Part shown: positions 52,074-60,668 of the stretch, piece by piece
Numbering within the stretch: the first letter of the stretch is position 1
Layout of the letters: the number at the start of each line of letters is the position of its first letter
From: UMGS1590 sp036303105
GTDB taxonomy: Bacteria > Bacillota > Peptococcia > Peptococcales > Peptococcaceae
DNA length: 64,000 bases
NCBI GenBank assembly: GCA_036303105.1
Contig: JAXJBF010000019.1
Coordinates: 1 to 64,000, forward strand
Direction: 5' to 3'
The notes under the pieces: generated by a model
Databases searched by the model: none
The model's input: only the letters and a program-made list of their open reading frames with translations
What the model was told of the DNA's origin: nothing
Position numbers and translations under genes: made by a program

Positions 52074-52334
52074 TTATTCTACAACCTCCAGCTTAAACAC
52101 ATTGATCACATCCACATCCGGGCAGCAAAACAGCATTGAGCCATCCGCCTGCGTCGGCAGCTTACCACCATAACGCAAAATGTCAATGTAGGGAAACGCT
52201 ACATGCATCGCCATCGGACACAATTTTCCACGTTCCGTGTCAAAGTCAAAGGAATCACCAATCTTATGACCACGATGACAACCGCACGTTCCCTTCTGAT
52301 CCACCAACGTCATCCGAATCTTTGGCTTTGCCAT
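52074..52334 (-). CDS. TIGR04076 family small protein
   Basis: An 86-residue protein with KIRMTLVDQKGTCGCHRGHKIGDSF at the start and LCPMAMHVAFPYIDILRYGG, a pattern I associate with the TIGR04076 family. Conserved Cys (CGCHRGH, LCPMA, CCPDVD) suggest metal or cluster binding. ATG 52334 has GAAAGAGGTG upstream. Monocistronic; function unknown. Confidence 0.82.
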   Translation of the reverse strand: MAKPKIRMTLVDQKGTCGCHRGHKIGDSFDFDTERGKLCPMAMHVAFPYIDILRYGGKLPTQADGSMLFCCPDVDVINVFKLEVVE

Positions 52335-52419
52335 AAAACTCACCTCTTTCATCAATACTTTATGGCCACCATTATATGTAATCCATCTTCGAAAAAACGT
52401 TGCACAAACCACACAAATA

Positions 52420-53322
52420 TTATTTCGCAGAGAAATGATCTAATAAATAACAAACGAATTGCTCCTCGTGCTCAGAAAGTGCCGCAGTTGTAATGGCTAC
52501 AACTGATATCTTATGTGCAAACTCAGATATCGGAATAGGATACATCTTTACCAAATGATTTTTCACATAAAAATCATTTGCTACCAATTCTTCGATGGGT
52601 AGCCATACTGCCTCATTTTCAATGACTAATTCCATAATACTTTCTTTATTAGCCAATTTATACGTATCCCGAAAATAAGGTGCATAAATAATAGCCGGTC
52701 TATCTCTAGAGGTAGAATATGTTACCATTGATAAATCTTTTAAATCCTCTTGAGTCAAAGATTCTCTTTGCGCTATAGGATGCGTAGCGCCAACAAGTAA
52801 ACAACGCGTACCTTCAAATAACAAATGCACGTTCAAATTCTTTTTATCCGCTTCCTCCAAAAATCTTTTTTCTTCCAATTGCGGCAAAGATGTCACAGCT
52901 ATATTGACCGGTGAATTTTTTAATGTATCAAACACCTCCGTAACATATTGATTTTGCATCACTATTTCATATGATGGATGTGTTTTTTTAAAAGGAATAA
53001 CAATTTGATTTAAAAACATACTTGTTGCCGAATGAATACAACTAATATGAATGGGAGCCATCTCTTGTTCTTCGGTTGCATACCATCCCTCTATGATAGG
53101 TTTCATACCTTGAAACTCTTTATATATTTTCCAACCAATAGCAGTCGGTTGGATACCACGATTCGTTCTGGAAATAAGCACTTGTCCAAGTTCCGTCTCA
53201 AGTTCTTTAATGCTCTTTGACAACGCAGGTTGAGAAATATGTAATTTTTGCGCAGCAACACGAATCGCACCAGTTTCTACAACTTTAGAAAAATATATAA
53301 GCTGATTAACATGCATTTGCAC
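52420..53322 (-). CDS. LysR family transcriptional regulator
   Basis: A 300-residue LysR protein (winged helix GAIRVAAQKLHISQPALSKSIKELETEL; effector domain from about 90). It is divergent from the enoate reductase gene at 53580 with a perfect TTGTTATA dyad in between, so it probably controls that gene and its own expression. It is related to the LysR at 55667 in the C-terminal half (both have IxExAVWLP/ENKAVTIYP-like segments). The gene is AT-rich. Confidence 0.9.
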   Translation of the reverse strand: MQMHVNQLIYFSKVVETGAIRVAAQKLHISQPALSKSIKELETELGQVLISRTNRGIQPTAIGWKIYKEFQGMKPIIEGWYATEEQEMAPIHISCIHSATSMFLNQIVIPFKKTHPSYEIVMQNQYVTEVFDTLKNSPVNIAVTSLPQLEEKRFLEEADKKNLNVHLLFEGTRCLLVGATHPIAQRESLTQEDLKDLSMVTYSTSRDRPAIIYAPYFRDTYKLANKESIMELVIENEAVWLPIEELVANDFYVKNHLVKMYPIPISEFAHKISVVAITTAALSEHEEQFVCYLLDHFSAK

Positions 53323-53338
53323 TCACCTTCCATCATAT

Positions 53339-53366
53339 ATTGTTATATAAAATGACTTATAACAAT
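53339..53366. promoter_or_regulatory. LysR-type dyad operator
   Basis: A perfect 9-bp dyad ATTGTTATA-N10-TATAACAAT between the divergent LysR and enoate reductase genes. The half-site TTATAACAA recurs in a longer dyad at 62155-62196. Confidence 0.6.
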
Positions 53367-53579
53367 GATTTTAACGCTTCATCAGCAAAGAGAATTTTTC
53401 ATATTTTCGTTTATTTCCCTATGAAAAAAATCTATCGCCAGAGATATATAAGAGATATTTTTCGTTTTAAAAGATTTCTATTATAATACTCTCATAGGCA
53501 ACCGAGATCTCCATATGTTGTCCATACGCATATTATAGCCAAAATTTTATAGTTATCTATATTAAAATGGGGTGACAAC

Positions 53580-55580
53580 ATGAAACCTTTATATAAAGAA
53601 AAATATCCACATGTATTTGAACCATTAACTGTCGGCAAAAATAAAAACATTACCTTTAAAAATCGCATTTTTCAAGCACCTGTTGGCGTTGGTGCCACTG
53701 GGGGTGGCGCAGATGACGGACGTATGAATTTAATCGGCGTTGATTTTTGGACTGGAATTGCACGAAGCGGTTTTGCAGGTTTTACTTTACCAATGGAAGT
53801 TCCTCACGATGGCAGTCATGAAGGTGTATATAATGTCGATGAAGACAAACACAACTATATGAATATGCACTTAATGCAAAGATCAATCCATGCTTACGGC
53901 GCTAAAAGTTTTGCAGAAATCATTCATGGTGGCCCTTGTATGATTCGAAAAGATATTCCTCTCGTTGGTGCTGATAACCGCATTTATAATGGCCGCCAAG
54001 TAAAAGGCATGGACGAAAAGGATATGAAAGAAGCCATTGCTCTTTATGTTGAACAAGCGAAATTGATTGTACGCGGTGGTTTTGACGGTATCATGCTCCA
54101 TTTCGCACACGGCTGGCTTCCACATGATTTTCTTTCTCCATTATCCAACCATCGTACCGATAAATATGGCGGATCAGTAGAAAATCGTTGCCGTTTTCCA
54201 CTGATGATTCTTAAAGCTGTACGAGAAGCCGTTGGTCCAAATATCTGTATTGAATTACGCTTAAACGGTAGTGACGATATGCCAGGAGGCATTACTCCAG
54301 AAGATGCCGCACAACAAGTTCTTATTTTCCAAGAATATGCAGATATGATTCATATTTCCTGCGGAACGCGAATTGATGTTACAAGTCGCACCACACAGAT
54401 GCCAACCAGCTATTTTCCTGGAGCACACAATGCTTATGCAAGCGAAATTGTCAAGAAAACACCGGGCGTAAAAATTCCAATTGGTACTGTTGGGGGTATT
54501 TATACAGTAGCTGTTGCAGAAGAAGTCATCGCCAAGGGACAGGCCGATTATGTTCTCACTGCTCGTAGTGCCATTGCTGATCCAGATTTTCTTATCAAAG
54601 TCCGTGAAGGCCGTGAAGATGATATCCGACCTTGCCTACGTTGCGATCTTTGCCTTGATCATGGTCGACGCAAATCACACTTTGTTGGCAAAGAATTGGT
54701 CATGGCAAGTGATGTTAGTTTTGACCGTCGTTGTGCGGTGAATCCAACAGCAATGCAAGGAGCCACTAAGAAACGTTTTCCTGCTCCAACACGTTTAAAA
54801 CAAATTGCAATTATTGGTGGCGGTGTAGCTGGGATGAATGCTGCCCTCTCTGCAGCGGACCGTGGACATAGTGTTATTCTCTACGAAAAAACCGATAAAC
54901 TTGGAGGGCAGGCATTATTGTCAGACGGCTTATGGTTTAAGCAAGAAATGAAACTTTATCATGAATGGCTTGAGCGACAAGTCAAGAAACATCCTAATAT
55001 TTATATTATGATGAACACAACTGTTACACGCAAAATGATTGAAGAATCTGATCCAGATGCGGTTATTGTTGCTGTCGGAGCACACCAATTTATTCCGCCT
55101 ATCCCTGGCGTAGAAAAAGCAACAATGGCCTTTGATGTATTTGGTAACGAAGATAAACTTGGTGAAAAAGTAATTATTGTTGGTGGCGGTTCAATCGGCT
55201 GCGAATTAGGCATTCATTTAAATGAGCTGGGGCACAAATGCACTGTAATTGAAATGACTCATTTTCTTTGTGGTTCTATGGAACTTACTTTACGGTTATC
55301 AACACTTCAATTTATGGAAAAGAGAAATGTAACCAGTCTTTTAGATACCAAAGTCATTTCTATTGAAGACAATGGTGTTTGGATTGAAGATGAAGAAGGA
55401 AAGAAAGAATTTATTGAAGCAGATTCGGTTATTATCAGTGCTGGTACTAGAGAAAATAATGAAGAACGCGACCAGTTCATTGACGTATCTTTTGATGTCA
55501 TTAATATCGGAGACTGCCAGAAAGCCTCCGATATCGCTCACGCGGTAGAGAGCGGCTATGATGCTGGCGCTATTTTATGA
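53580..55580 (+). CDS. 2-enoate reductase-like Old Yellow Enzyme family flavoprotein, copy 1
   Basis: A 666-residue enzyme with an N-terminal FMN TIM barrel (1-370), a 4Fe-4S Cys cluster (CLRCDLC about 351-357 and RRC about 385), and C-terminal FAD (IAIIGGGVAGMNAA, about 410) and NAD(P)H (IIVGGGSIGCELG, about 530) domains. This is the architecture of 2-enoate reductase, 2,4-dienoyl-CoA reductase and BaiCD/BaiH. It reduces an activated C=C bond in the cytoplasm. The barrel motif reads HFAHGWLPHDFLSP; the position of W is usually a catalytic Tyr. The gene is AT-rich compared with copy 3. A monocistronic unit with its own terminator. Confidence 0.92.
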   Translation: MKPLYKEKYPHVFEPLTVGKNKNITFKNRIFQAPVGVGATGGGADDGRMNLIGVDFWTGIARSGFAGFTLPMEVPHDGSHEGVYNVDEDKHNYMNMHLMQRSIHAYGAKSFAEIIHGGPCMIRKDIPLVGADNRIYNGRQVKGMDEKDMKEAIALYVEQAKLIVRGGFDGIMLHFAHGWLPHDFLSPLSNHRTDKYGGSVENRCRFPLMILKAVREAVGPNICIELRLNGSDDMPGGITPEDAAQQVLIFQEYADMIHISCGTRIDVTSRTTQMPTSYFPGAHNAYASEIVKKTPGVKIPIGTVGGIYTVAVAEEVIAKGQADYVLTARSAIADPDFLIKVREGREDDIRPCLRCDLCLDHGRRKSHFVGKELVMASDVSFDRRCAVNPTAMQGATKKRFPAPTRLKQIAIIGGGVAGMNAALSAADRGHSVILYEKTDKLGGQALLSDGLWFKQEMKLYHEWLERQVKKHPNIYIMMNTTVTRKMIEESDPDAVIVAVGAHQFIPPIPGVEKATMAFDVFGNEDKLGEKVIIVGGGSIGCELGIHLNELGHKCTVIEMTHFLCGSMELTLRLSTLQFMEKRNVTSLLDTKVISIEDNGVWIEDEEGKKEFIEADSVIISAGTRENNEERDQFIDVSFDVINIGDCQKASDIAHAVESGYDAGAIL

Positions 55581-55598
55581 TTCTTGCTTCTTTATTTC

Positions 55599-55642
55599 AA
55601 CAACCACACTGATTGATTCAGTGTGGTTGTTTGTATTTTTTT
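55599..55642 (+). terminator. Terminator after enoate reductase copy 1
   Basis: An AACAACCACACTGA/TCAGTGTGGTTGTT stem followed by a T-tract. Confidence 0.88.
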
Positions 55643-55666
55643 GATCATAATAGTGGAGGTTGAACT

Positions 55667-56587
55667 ATGCATCTTGAAGATATTGGATACTTTATAAAAA
55701 TAATTGAATGTAAATCCATTAATAAAGCTGCCCGGGAACTCTCTCTCACACAGCCCGCACTAAGCGCATCCATGAATCGAATGGAACAGGAACTTGGCAT
55801 AAAGCTTTTAAAGCGTTCTTATAGAGGTGTCATTCCTACAAAAGCAGGTGAAAAAATATATCAAGAAGCAACCAATATTCTTCATACTATAAATGATTGG
55901 TACCATATTGCAGATGGCAGCAATATATTACCCGAAGGTGATGTGCATCTTCTAGCACTCCCGACAGCGTATGATTTTTTAACACGCCGATTGCTGAACG
56001 ATCCATCGTCAAATCAAAAAAACATACAACTATTTTTTCACAAATGCCATCGTGATGTATTTATGGAACAATTATTTACCGATAAAATTAACATAGGTAT
56101 TACTTCAATCTATTCATATGAACTTGAAAAAACAGTACGAAATATTGAACATCAAGGCTGGCATGCTTATATCTTACACGAAGAAGAACGCGAAGTGCTA
56201 ATGAGCAACCAAAATCCGCTCGCCAAACATAATTCATTATGTGCTGAAGACCTAAACACATTGACCTTAGCATGCTATTCTTATGCAGCTGATACAATAA
56301 AAAGTCAATATAAACGATATTTTAACCAAGAACATTGCTATTATCTTGATGGAGAAAATAGTATTTTACAATTAGTGGCAGAAAATAAAGCCGTCACCAT
56401 CTACCCACCAAAACTTTTTAAAGATCATCTCTTAGTAAAAAATGGCTCCATTGTTTCTAAATCCGTTGTTGATTTAGTTCTTCCTGCCACATATTTATTA
56501 TTATATCCCGACGAAAATTTACTATCTCTTGCAGAGAAAATAATAATTGACCGTATTAAACAAGAATTTCTTAATCTAAGTCGTTAA
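55667..56587 (+). CDS. LysR family transcriptional regulator
   Basis: A 306-residue LysR protein (winged helix KSINKAARELSLTQPALSASMNRMEQEL; effector domain about 90-300). It is AT-rich. It follows the enoate reductase terminator and converges on a DASS transporter gene. It probably regulates that transporter or enoate reductase copy 2 (inference from position). GTGGAGG precedes the ATG. Confidence 0.9.
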   Translation: MHLEDIGYFIKIIECKSINKAARELSLTQPALSASMNRMEQELGIKLLKRSYRGVIPTKAGEKIYQEATNILHTINDWYHIADGSNILPEGDVHLLALPTAYDFLTRRLLNDPSSNQKNIQLFFHKCHRDVFMEQLFTDKINIGITSIYSYELEKTVRNIEHQGWHAYILHEEEREVLMSNQNPLAKHNSLCAEDLNTLTLACYSYAADTIKSQYKRYFNQEHCYYLDGENSILQLVAENKAVTIYPPKLFKDHLLVKNGSIVSKSVVDLVLPATYLLLYPDENLLSLAEKIIIDRIKQEFLNLSR

Positions 56588-56595
56588 ATCATAAT

Positions 56596-56638
56596 ATAAA
56601 CAAACACGACACTTTTAACCGGTGTCGTGTTTGTTTAT
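56596..56638. terminator. Bidirectional terminator
   Basis: A perfect 17-bp stem (56596-56612 with 56622-56638) between the convergent LysR and DASS genes. Confidence 0.85.
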
Positions 56639-56666
56639 ATAAAGGGAATCTATGTAAATATAACGA

Positions 56667-58121
56667 CTACATAATAAGAGATGCTAATGGATACATAACA
56701 ACAAAGCAAAGGATCAAGGTATACGCTGCGCAAATTAAACCTAAAATATAGGGTTTCTTGCCTGGAACCCATTCTGGCAATGCAAAAATCAATGATGCTG
56801 TTGCACTAGCAGGTGGGGTACAAAAACCTGCATTGGTGCAAAGGATCAAGCAAGTTAATAAAACAGGTAAATTTGCACCGGTCGAAATTCCAATAGAAAG
56901 CAGGATTGGCGTGAGCATTGCACAAACGGACTGATTATTAGCGATATTTGTTAATACAAGGCCTATTAAACACAGAATAAATGTCATCATAAAGGCACTT
57001 TTTCCTTCAACCATTGGTTGAATAATCGTAGTTAACCAAGCCTGAATGCCAGTAGCTTCATCAGTAAACGCCGACCCAATTGTTAACGCAAAAGCAAGGA
57101 TAAAAATAACACCCCAACTGATCCCAACAGAGAACAGTTCTGCCATATTTTTCCCTTCCTTCCATCGCAATCCATACCAAAGCAATACCGCAACTGCGAT
57201 AATAGCCGGCGTCCCTATACTGCTAAGAAACGCAGAAATAGCAACTGTTTTCGGCACAAAGTTTGGAATCATAACAATAATAATGACGATGCAAAAGAAT
57301 GCGAGCACCAATTTTTGATACGAATTTAATTTCGGCAACTGTTTAATATCTTTTCTCTGTGCTGCAATTACCGAAACATCCGGTTTAAATACATAACGCA
57401 TTGTTAAAAAATATAGCACAGAATAAATTACTGTCGTCACTACAACAACCAACATATAACCAGGATAATTGATCGGAGTACCACCAAGAGCTTCATAGCT
57501 TGAAAATGCCACTAGAGGCAGCGATTTATACGGCAACAAAATATAGGATGTGCCTCCAATTGTAAACGTACCAAATAAAACCAAGCAAGTCCACATATTT
57601 CCCGGCTTAAGACCATAAACTTTCGAAATCTCCATAACCAGTGGGATCATGATTAACATAGCTGCAGTGGCTGTAACCATAAAATACAAAACAACGGTTG
57701 CAATCCAGATCATTACTGCAATAAGATAAGGTTTTCCTTCAGCAAATTTGCGAGATGTTATCCAGCGTGCAATATATTCTGTAATACCTGCAGCATTTAC
57801 AATATTTGTAAAAAGGAAGAAAAATAACATCAGCATAACGTTATTATGCCCAAACCCCATTGTAAATACTTCAGATACGGTATGCCAACCACTCACACCT
57901 AAAAGCACAAGACCAAACAATGATGGCCAAAAAATATCTCCCGCAAGCAACCAACCATATACAACGCCTAAAAAAATACCTAAAATTTCAACACCTAACG
58001 GGGTTAAAGGTTCTACCGGCGTTACAACATATTTGAAACCAATCATAATTACTATAGAAATAACAGAATTAATAACATAACCAGGTGTAAGATTGGTCAA
58101 CTGCTTTTTCGAAACACTCAT
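56667..58121 (-). CDS. DASS/SLC13-type organic anion transporter
   Basis: A 484-residue membrane protein with about twelve segments. NIANNQSVCAMLTPILLS in the second half matches the carrier at 60669 closely; the two are paralogues (shared PLTPLGVEILGIFLG/PLTPLGVEVLGIFLG start). It is divergent from enoate reductase copy 2, with a perfect 22-bp palindrome between them. Likely imports the enoate reduced by the neighbouring enzyme. AAGGGGGTAATATGT precedes the ATG. Confidence 0.9.
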   Translation of the reverse strand: MSVSKKQLTNLTPGYVINSVISIVIMIGFKYVVTPVEPLTPLGVEILGIFLGVVYGWLLAGDIFWPSLFGLVLLGVSGWHTVSEVFTMGFGHNNVMLMLFFFLFTNIVNAAGITEYIARWITSRKFAEGKPYLIAVMIWIATVVLYFMVTATAAMLIMIPLVMEISKVYGLKPGNMWTCLVLFGTFTIGGTSYILLPYKSLPLVAFSSYEALGGTPINYPGYMLVVVVTTVIYSVLYFLTMRYVFKPDVSVIAAQRKDIKQLPKLNSYQKLVLAFFCIVIIIVMIPNFVPKTVAISAFLSSIGTPAIIAVAVLLWYGLRWKEGKNMAELFSVGISWGVIFILAFALTIGSAFTDEATGIQAWLTTIIQPMVEGKSAFMMTFILCLIGLVLTNIANNQSVCAMLTPILLSIGISTGANLPVLLTCLILCTNAGFCTPPASATASLIFALPEWVPGKKPYILGLICAAYTLILCFVVMYPLASLIM

Positions 58122-58443
58122 ACATATTACCCCCTTAAAGCACTATTCTTCACGATAATTATGGATTCCATAAATTTCATTTAAATTACACCATAGAACA
58201 CTCGTTTTGGGTAATCCTAATGTATTTATACCAGGGTATAAATATCCATCCTATAAATTTATTCTATTTTCTTTGAGCCAAAGTCTATATAATAAATTAA
58301 AATTATATCCGCCTATAGCAAATTGAGGATTATGCAGCATTCTAGCAACTATGCTACGATGATTTCAACAAAAGCAAACCATTATCTGATAGTGGCTTGT
58401 AAATATTGTATAGTCAACATTAGTACTAGGAGGATGAACGATT
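58122..58443. other. Divergent regulatory region of DASS transporter and enoate reductase copy 2
   Basis: About 320 AT-rich bases without a reading frame. It holds the 22-bp palindrome at 58223-58244 and presumably two divergent promoters; AGGAGGATG near the end is the ribosome site of enoate reductase copy 2. Confidence 0.65.
58223..58244. promoter_or_regulatory. Perfect 22-bp palindrome
   Basis: TATTTATACC-AG-GGTATAAATA, ten-base arms with a two-base centre, in the divergent promoter region. Symmetry fits a dimeric repressor or activator site. Confidence 0.65.
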
Positions 58444-60432
58444 ATGAAACCGACTTACAAAGAAAAATATCCACATTTATTTGAACCCATGATTATTCAA
58501 CGTGGCAAAAAAACGTTCCGTTTCAATAACCGTGCACTTGTGGCACCTATCGGATCCGGCGCAACAGGTGGCGGTGAAGATAGTGATGGTCGTATCAACA
58601 CTTTTGGTATTGATTTCTGGATGCGTTATATTCAAGGTGGTTTTTCCTCAGTATGTTTGCCAATGGAAGTTCCTATTGATGGTGGTCATGAGCACATGTT
58701 CAATGTGAATCCTAAAACATGCAATCAAATGAACTTCCAGAGATTGCAGCGAGCTGTCCACGCATTCAATGGTTTAACCTTTGCTGAATTTCTTCATTGT
58801 GGTCCTTATACCTATCTTCCTGGTTATCCAAAACTTGCCGCTGATGATGAGCCACATCTAGGAGCACGTGCTGCAACTCGTGAAGATATTGACGATATCG
58901 TGAAACTTCATGCTCAATACGCAGGTTGGTTAAAAACCGCTCGTTTTGATGGTATTTGTTTACATTTTGCTCATGGCTGGCTTTTCAACTACTTCCTTTC
59001 ACCTGCAACGAACCATCGAACCGATGAATTTGGCGGTAGTATAGAAAATCGTTGCCGCTTCCCTCTGATGGTTATTAAAGCAGTACGTGAAGTTGTCGGT
59101 GATGACATGCTTATTGAGCTCCGTCTTAATGGTAATGATGAAGTTGAAGGTGGTATCACGCCTGAAGAATGTGCCGAACAAGTAAAAATCTTTGAACCTT
59201 ATATTGATATGGTACATATTAGTTGCGCTCATCGTCTTGATGCTATGACTCGACCAAAGCAGTTCCCTACTGGCTTCCAAATTACAGCTCATAACGCATA
59301 TGCCAGCGAAATCGTAAAAAAATCTGGCGTAAAGATTCCAGTCGGCGTTGTTGGCGGTATCTATACTCCTGAAGTAGCTGAGGAAGTACTTGCAAAAGGT
59401 CAAGCCGACTATGTCCTTATGGCGCGTTCCGCAATGGCCGACCCAGAAATCATTAAAAAAGCCAAAGAAGGCCGCGAAGACGATATTCGACCTTGCCTGC
59501 GCTGCAATTACTGCATGGACCACGGTCGCCGCGTCGCAATTTCTAAAGATCTACATTTACTCGAACATCCAAGCTATGATCGTTATTGTATGACAAACCC
59601 AATGCAATTCCAGAGTGCTTCTAAATCTTGCATTAAACCAGCTGACCGTAAAAAGAAAGTTGCTGTTATCGGCGGTGGTGTTGCTGGTATGGAAGCTGCC
59701 ATCAGTTGTGCAGATCGTGGTCACGAAGTTGTACTCTACGAAAAAACCGATCGCTTAGGCGGCCAAGCACTTCTTTCTGATGTCATGTGGTTTAAGAAAG
59801 AAATGAAACTTTTCCATGAATATCTTGTGCGTCAGGTAAAAAAACGTATGAATATTACCGTTGTTCTAAATAAGGAAGCTACCCCAGATACTATTGATGA
59901 ACTTGACCCAGATGCTGTCATCGTTGCCGTCGGAGCAGATCAAATCATACCTCCTATTCCTGGTGTCGAAAAAGCACAAATGGCATTCGATGTATTCGGT
60001 AATGAAGATAAAGTTGGAAAGAAAGTTGTCATTGTTGGTGGCGGTGCCATTGGCATTGAACTCGGCATTCATCTCAACGGGCTTGGGCATGAATCAACAA
60101 TTGTTGAAATGGGAGAATATATTGGCGAAAAATGTCAACTCACTGAACGTACTGCATATCTAAATGCGATGAAAGAAAACAATGTTCAGTCAATGGTAAA
60201 CACAAAAGTGGTTGAAATTACCGAAAATGGCGCTTATGTCGAAGGTCCAGAAGGTAAACAGTTCCTCGAAGCTGATACTGTGATCATCTGTGCAGGTACC
60301 AAACCATTGACAGAAGAACGCGATAAGTTCATTGATTGCGCTTTTGATGTCATCAACGTTGGCGACTGTGTCGATGCTTCTACTATTGTTCATGCTGTTC
60401 ATACAGGTTTTAATGCAGGTTTAACTTTATAA
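58444..60432 (+). CDS. 2-enoate reductase-like Old Yellow Enzyme family flavoprotein, copy 2
   Basis: A 662-residue paralogue of copies 1 and 3 with the same order: FMN barrel, Cys cluster (CLRCNYC and the following C near 378), FAD motif (VAVIGGGVAGMEAA) and NAD(P)H motif (VVIVGGGAIGIELG). The barrel motif is HFAHGWLFNYFLSP, again Trp where Tyr is usual, and the following positions differ from copies 1 and 3 (FNYF against PHDF/FHDF), which suggests a different pocket. It is divergent from a DASS carrier and followed by a terminator and a second DASS carrier. CTAGGAGGATG precedes the ATG. Confidence 0.92.
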   Translation: MKPTYKEKYPHLFEPMIIQRGKKTFRFNNRALVAPIGSGATGGGEDSDGRINTFGIDFWMRYIQGGFSSVCLPMEVPIDGGHEHMFNVNPKTCNQMNFQRLQRAVHAFNGLTFAEFLHCGPYTYLPGYPKLAADDEPHLGARAATREDIDDIVKLHAQYAGWLKTARFDGICLHFAHGWLFNYFLSPATNHRTDEFGGSIENRCRFPLMVIKAVREVVGDDMLIELRLNGNDEVEGGITPEECAEQVKIFEPYIDMVHISCAHRLDAMTRPKQFPTGFQITAHNAYASEIVKKSGVKIPVGVVGGIYTPEVAEEVLAKGQADYVLMARSAMADPEIIKKAKEGREDDIRPCLRCNYCMDHGRRVAISKDLHLLEHPSYDRYCMTNPMQFQSASKSCIKPADRKKKVAVIGGGVAGMEAAISCADRGHEVVLYEKTDRLGGQALLSDVMWFKKEMKLFHEYLVRQVKKRMNITVVLNKEATPDTIDELDPDAVIVAVGADQIIPPIPGVEKAQMAFDVFGNEDKVGKKVVIVGGGAIGIELGIHLNGLGHESTIVEMGEYIGEKCQLTERTAYLNAMKENNVQSMVNTKVVEITENGAYVEGPEGKQFLEADTVIICAGTKPLTEERDKFIDCAFDVINVGDCVDASTIVHAVHTGFNAGLTL

Positions 60433-60453
60433 ACATATTTTCATTCTAATTTT

Positions 60454-60492
60454 ATAGCCAGAATAGATTTAATATCTATTCTGGCTATTTTT
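60454..60492 (+). terminator. Terminator after enoate reductase copy 2
   Basis: A perfect 15-bp stem (60454-60468 with 60474-60488) followed by TTTT. Confidence 0.88.
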
Positions 60493-60537
60493 CACTATCA
60501 AATAAATTTCACCTTGTTGTTCTTATAAACCTATCTT

Positions 60538-60550
60538 ATAACGCGCTATA
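60538..60550. promoter_or_regulatory. Shared 13-mer upstream of DASS transporter
   Basis: ATAACGCGCTATA, identical to 62204-62216 upstream of enoate reductase copy 3. CACCTTGTT also precedes both. Confidence 0.5.
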
Positions 60551-60668
60551 TAATAGGTGCCATTGTTAAGGTTCAAATACATGCCATATAATTTGTTTAT
60601 AGAAATGATCGGTCATTCTTTGAAAACTGAAATGAGACTTTTCCAGAACACAAAGGGGTGTCTATGTT

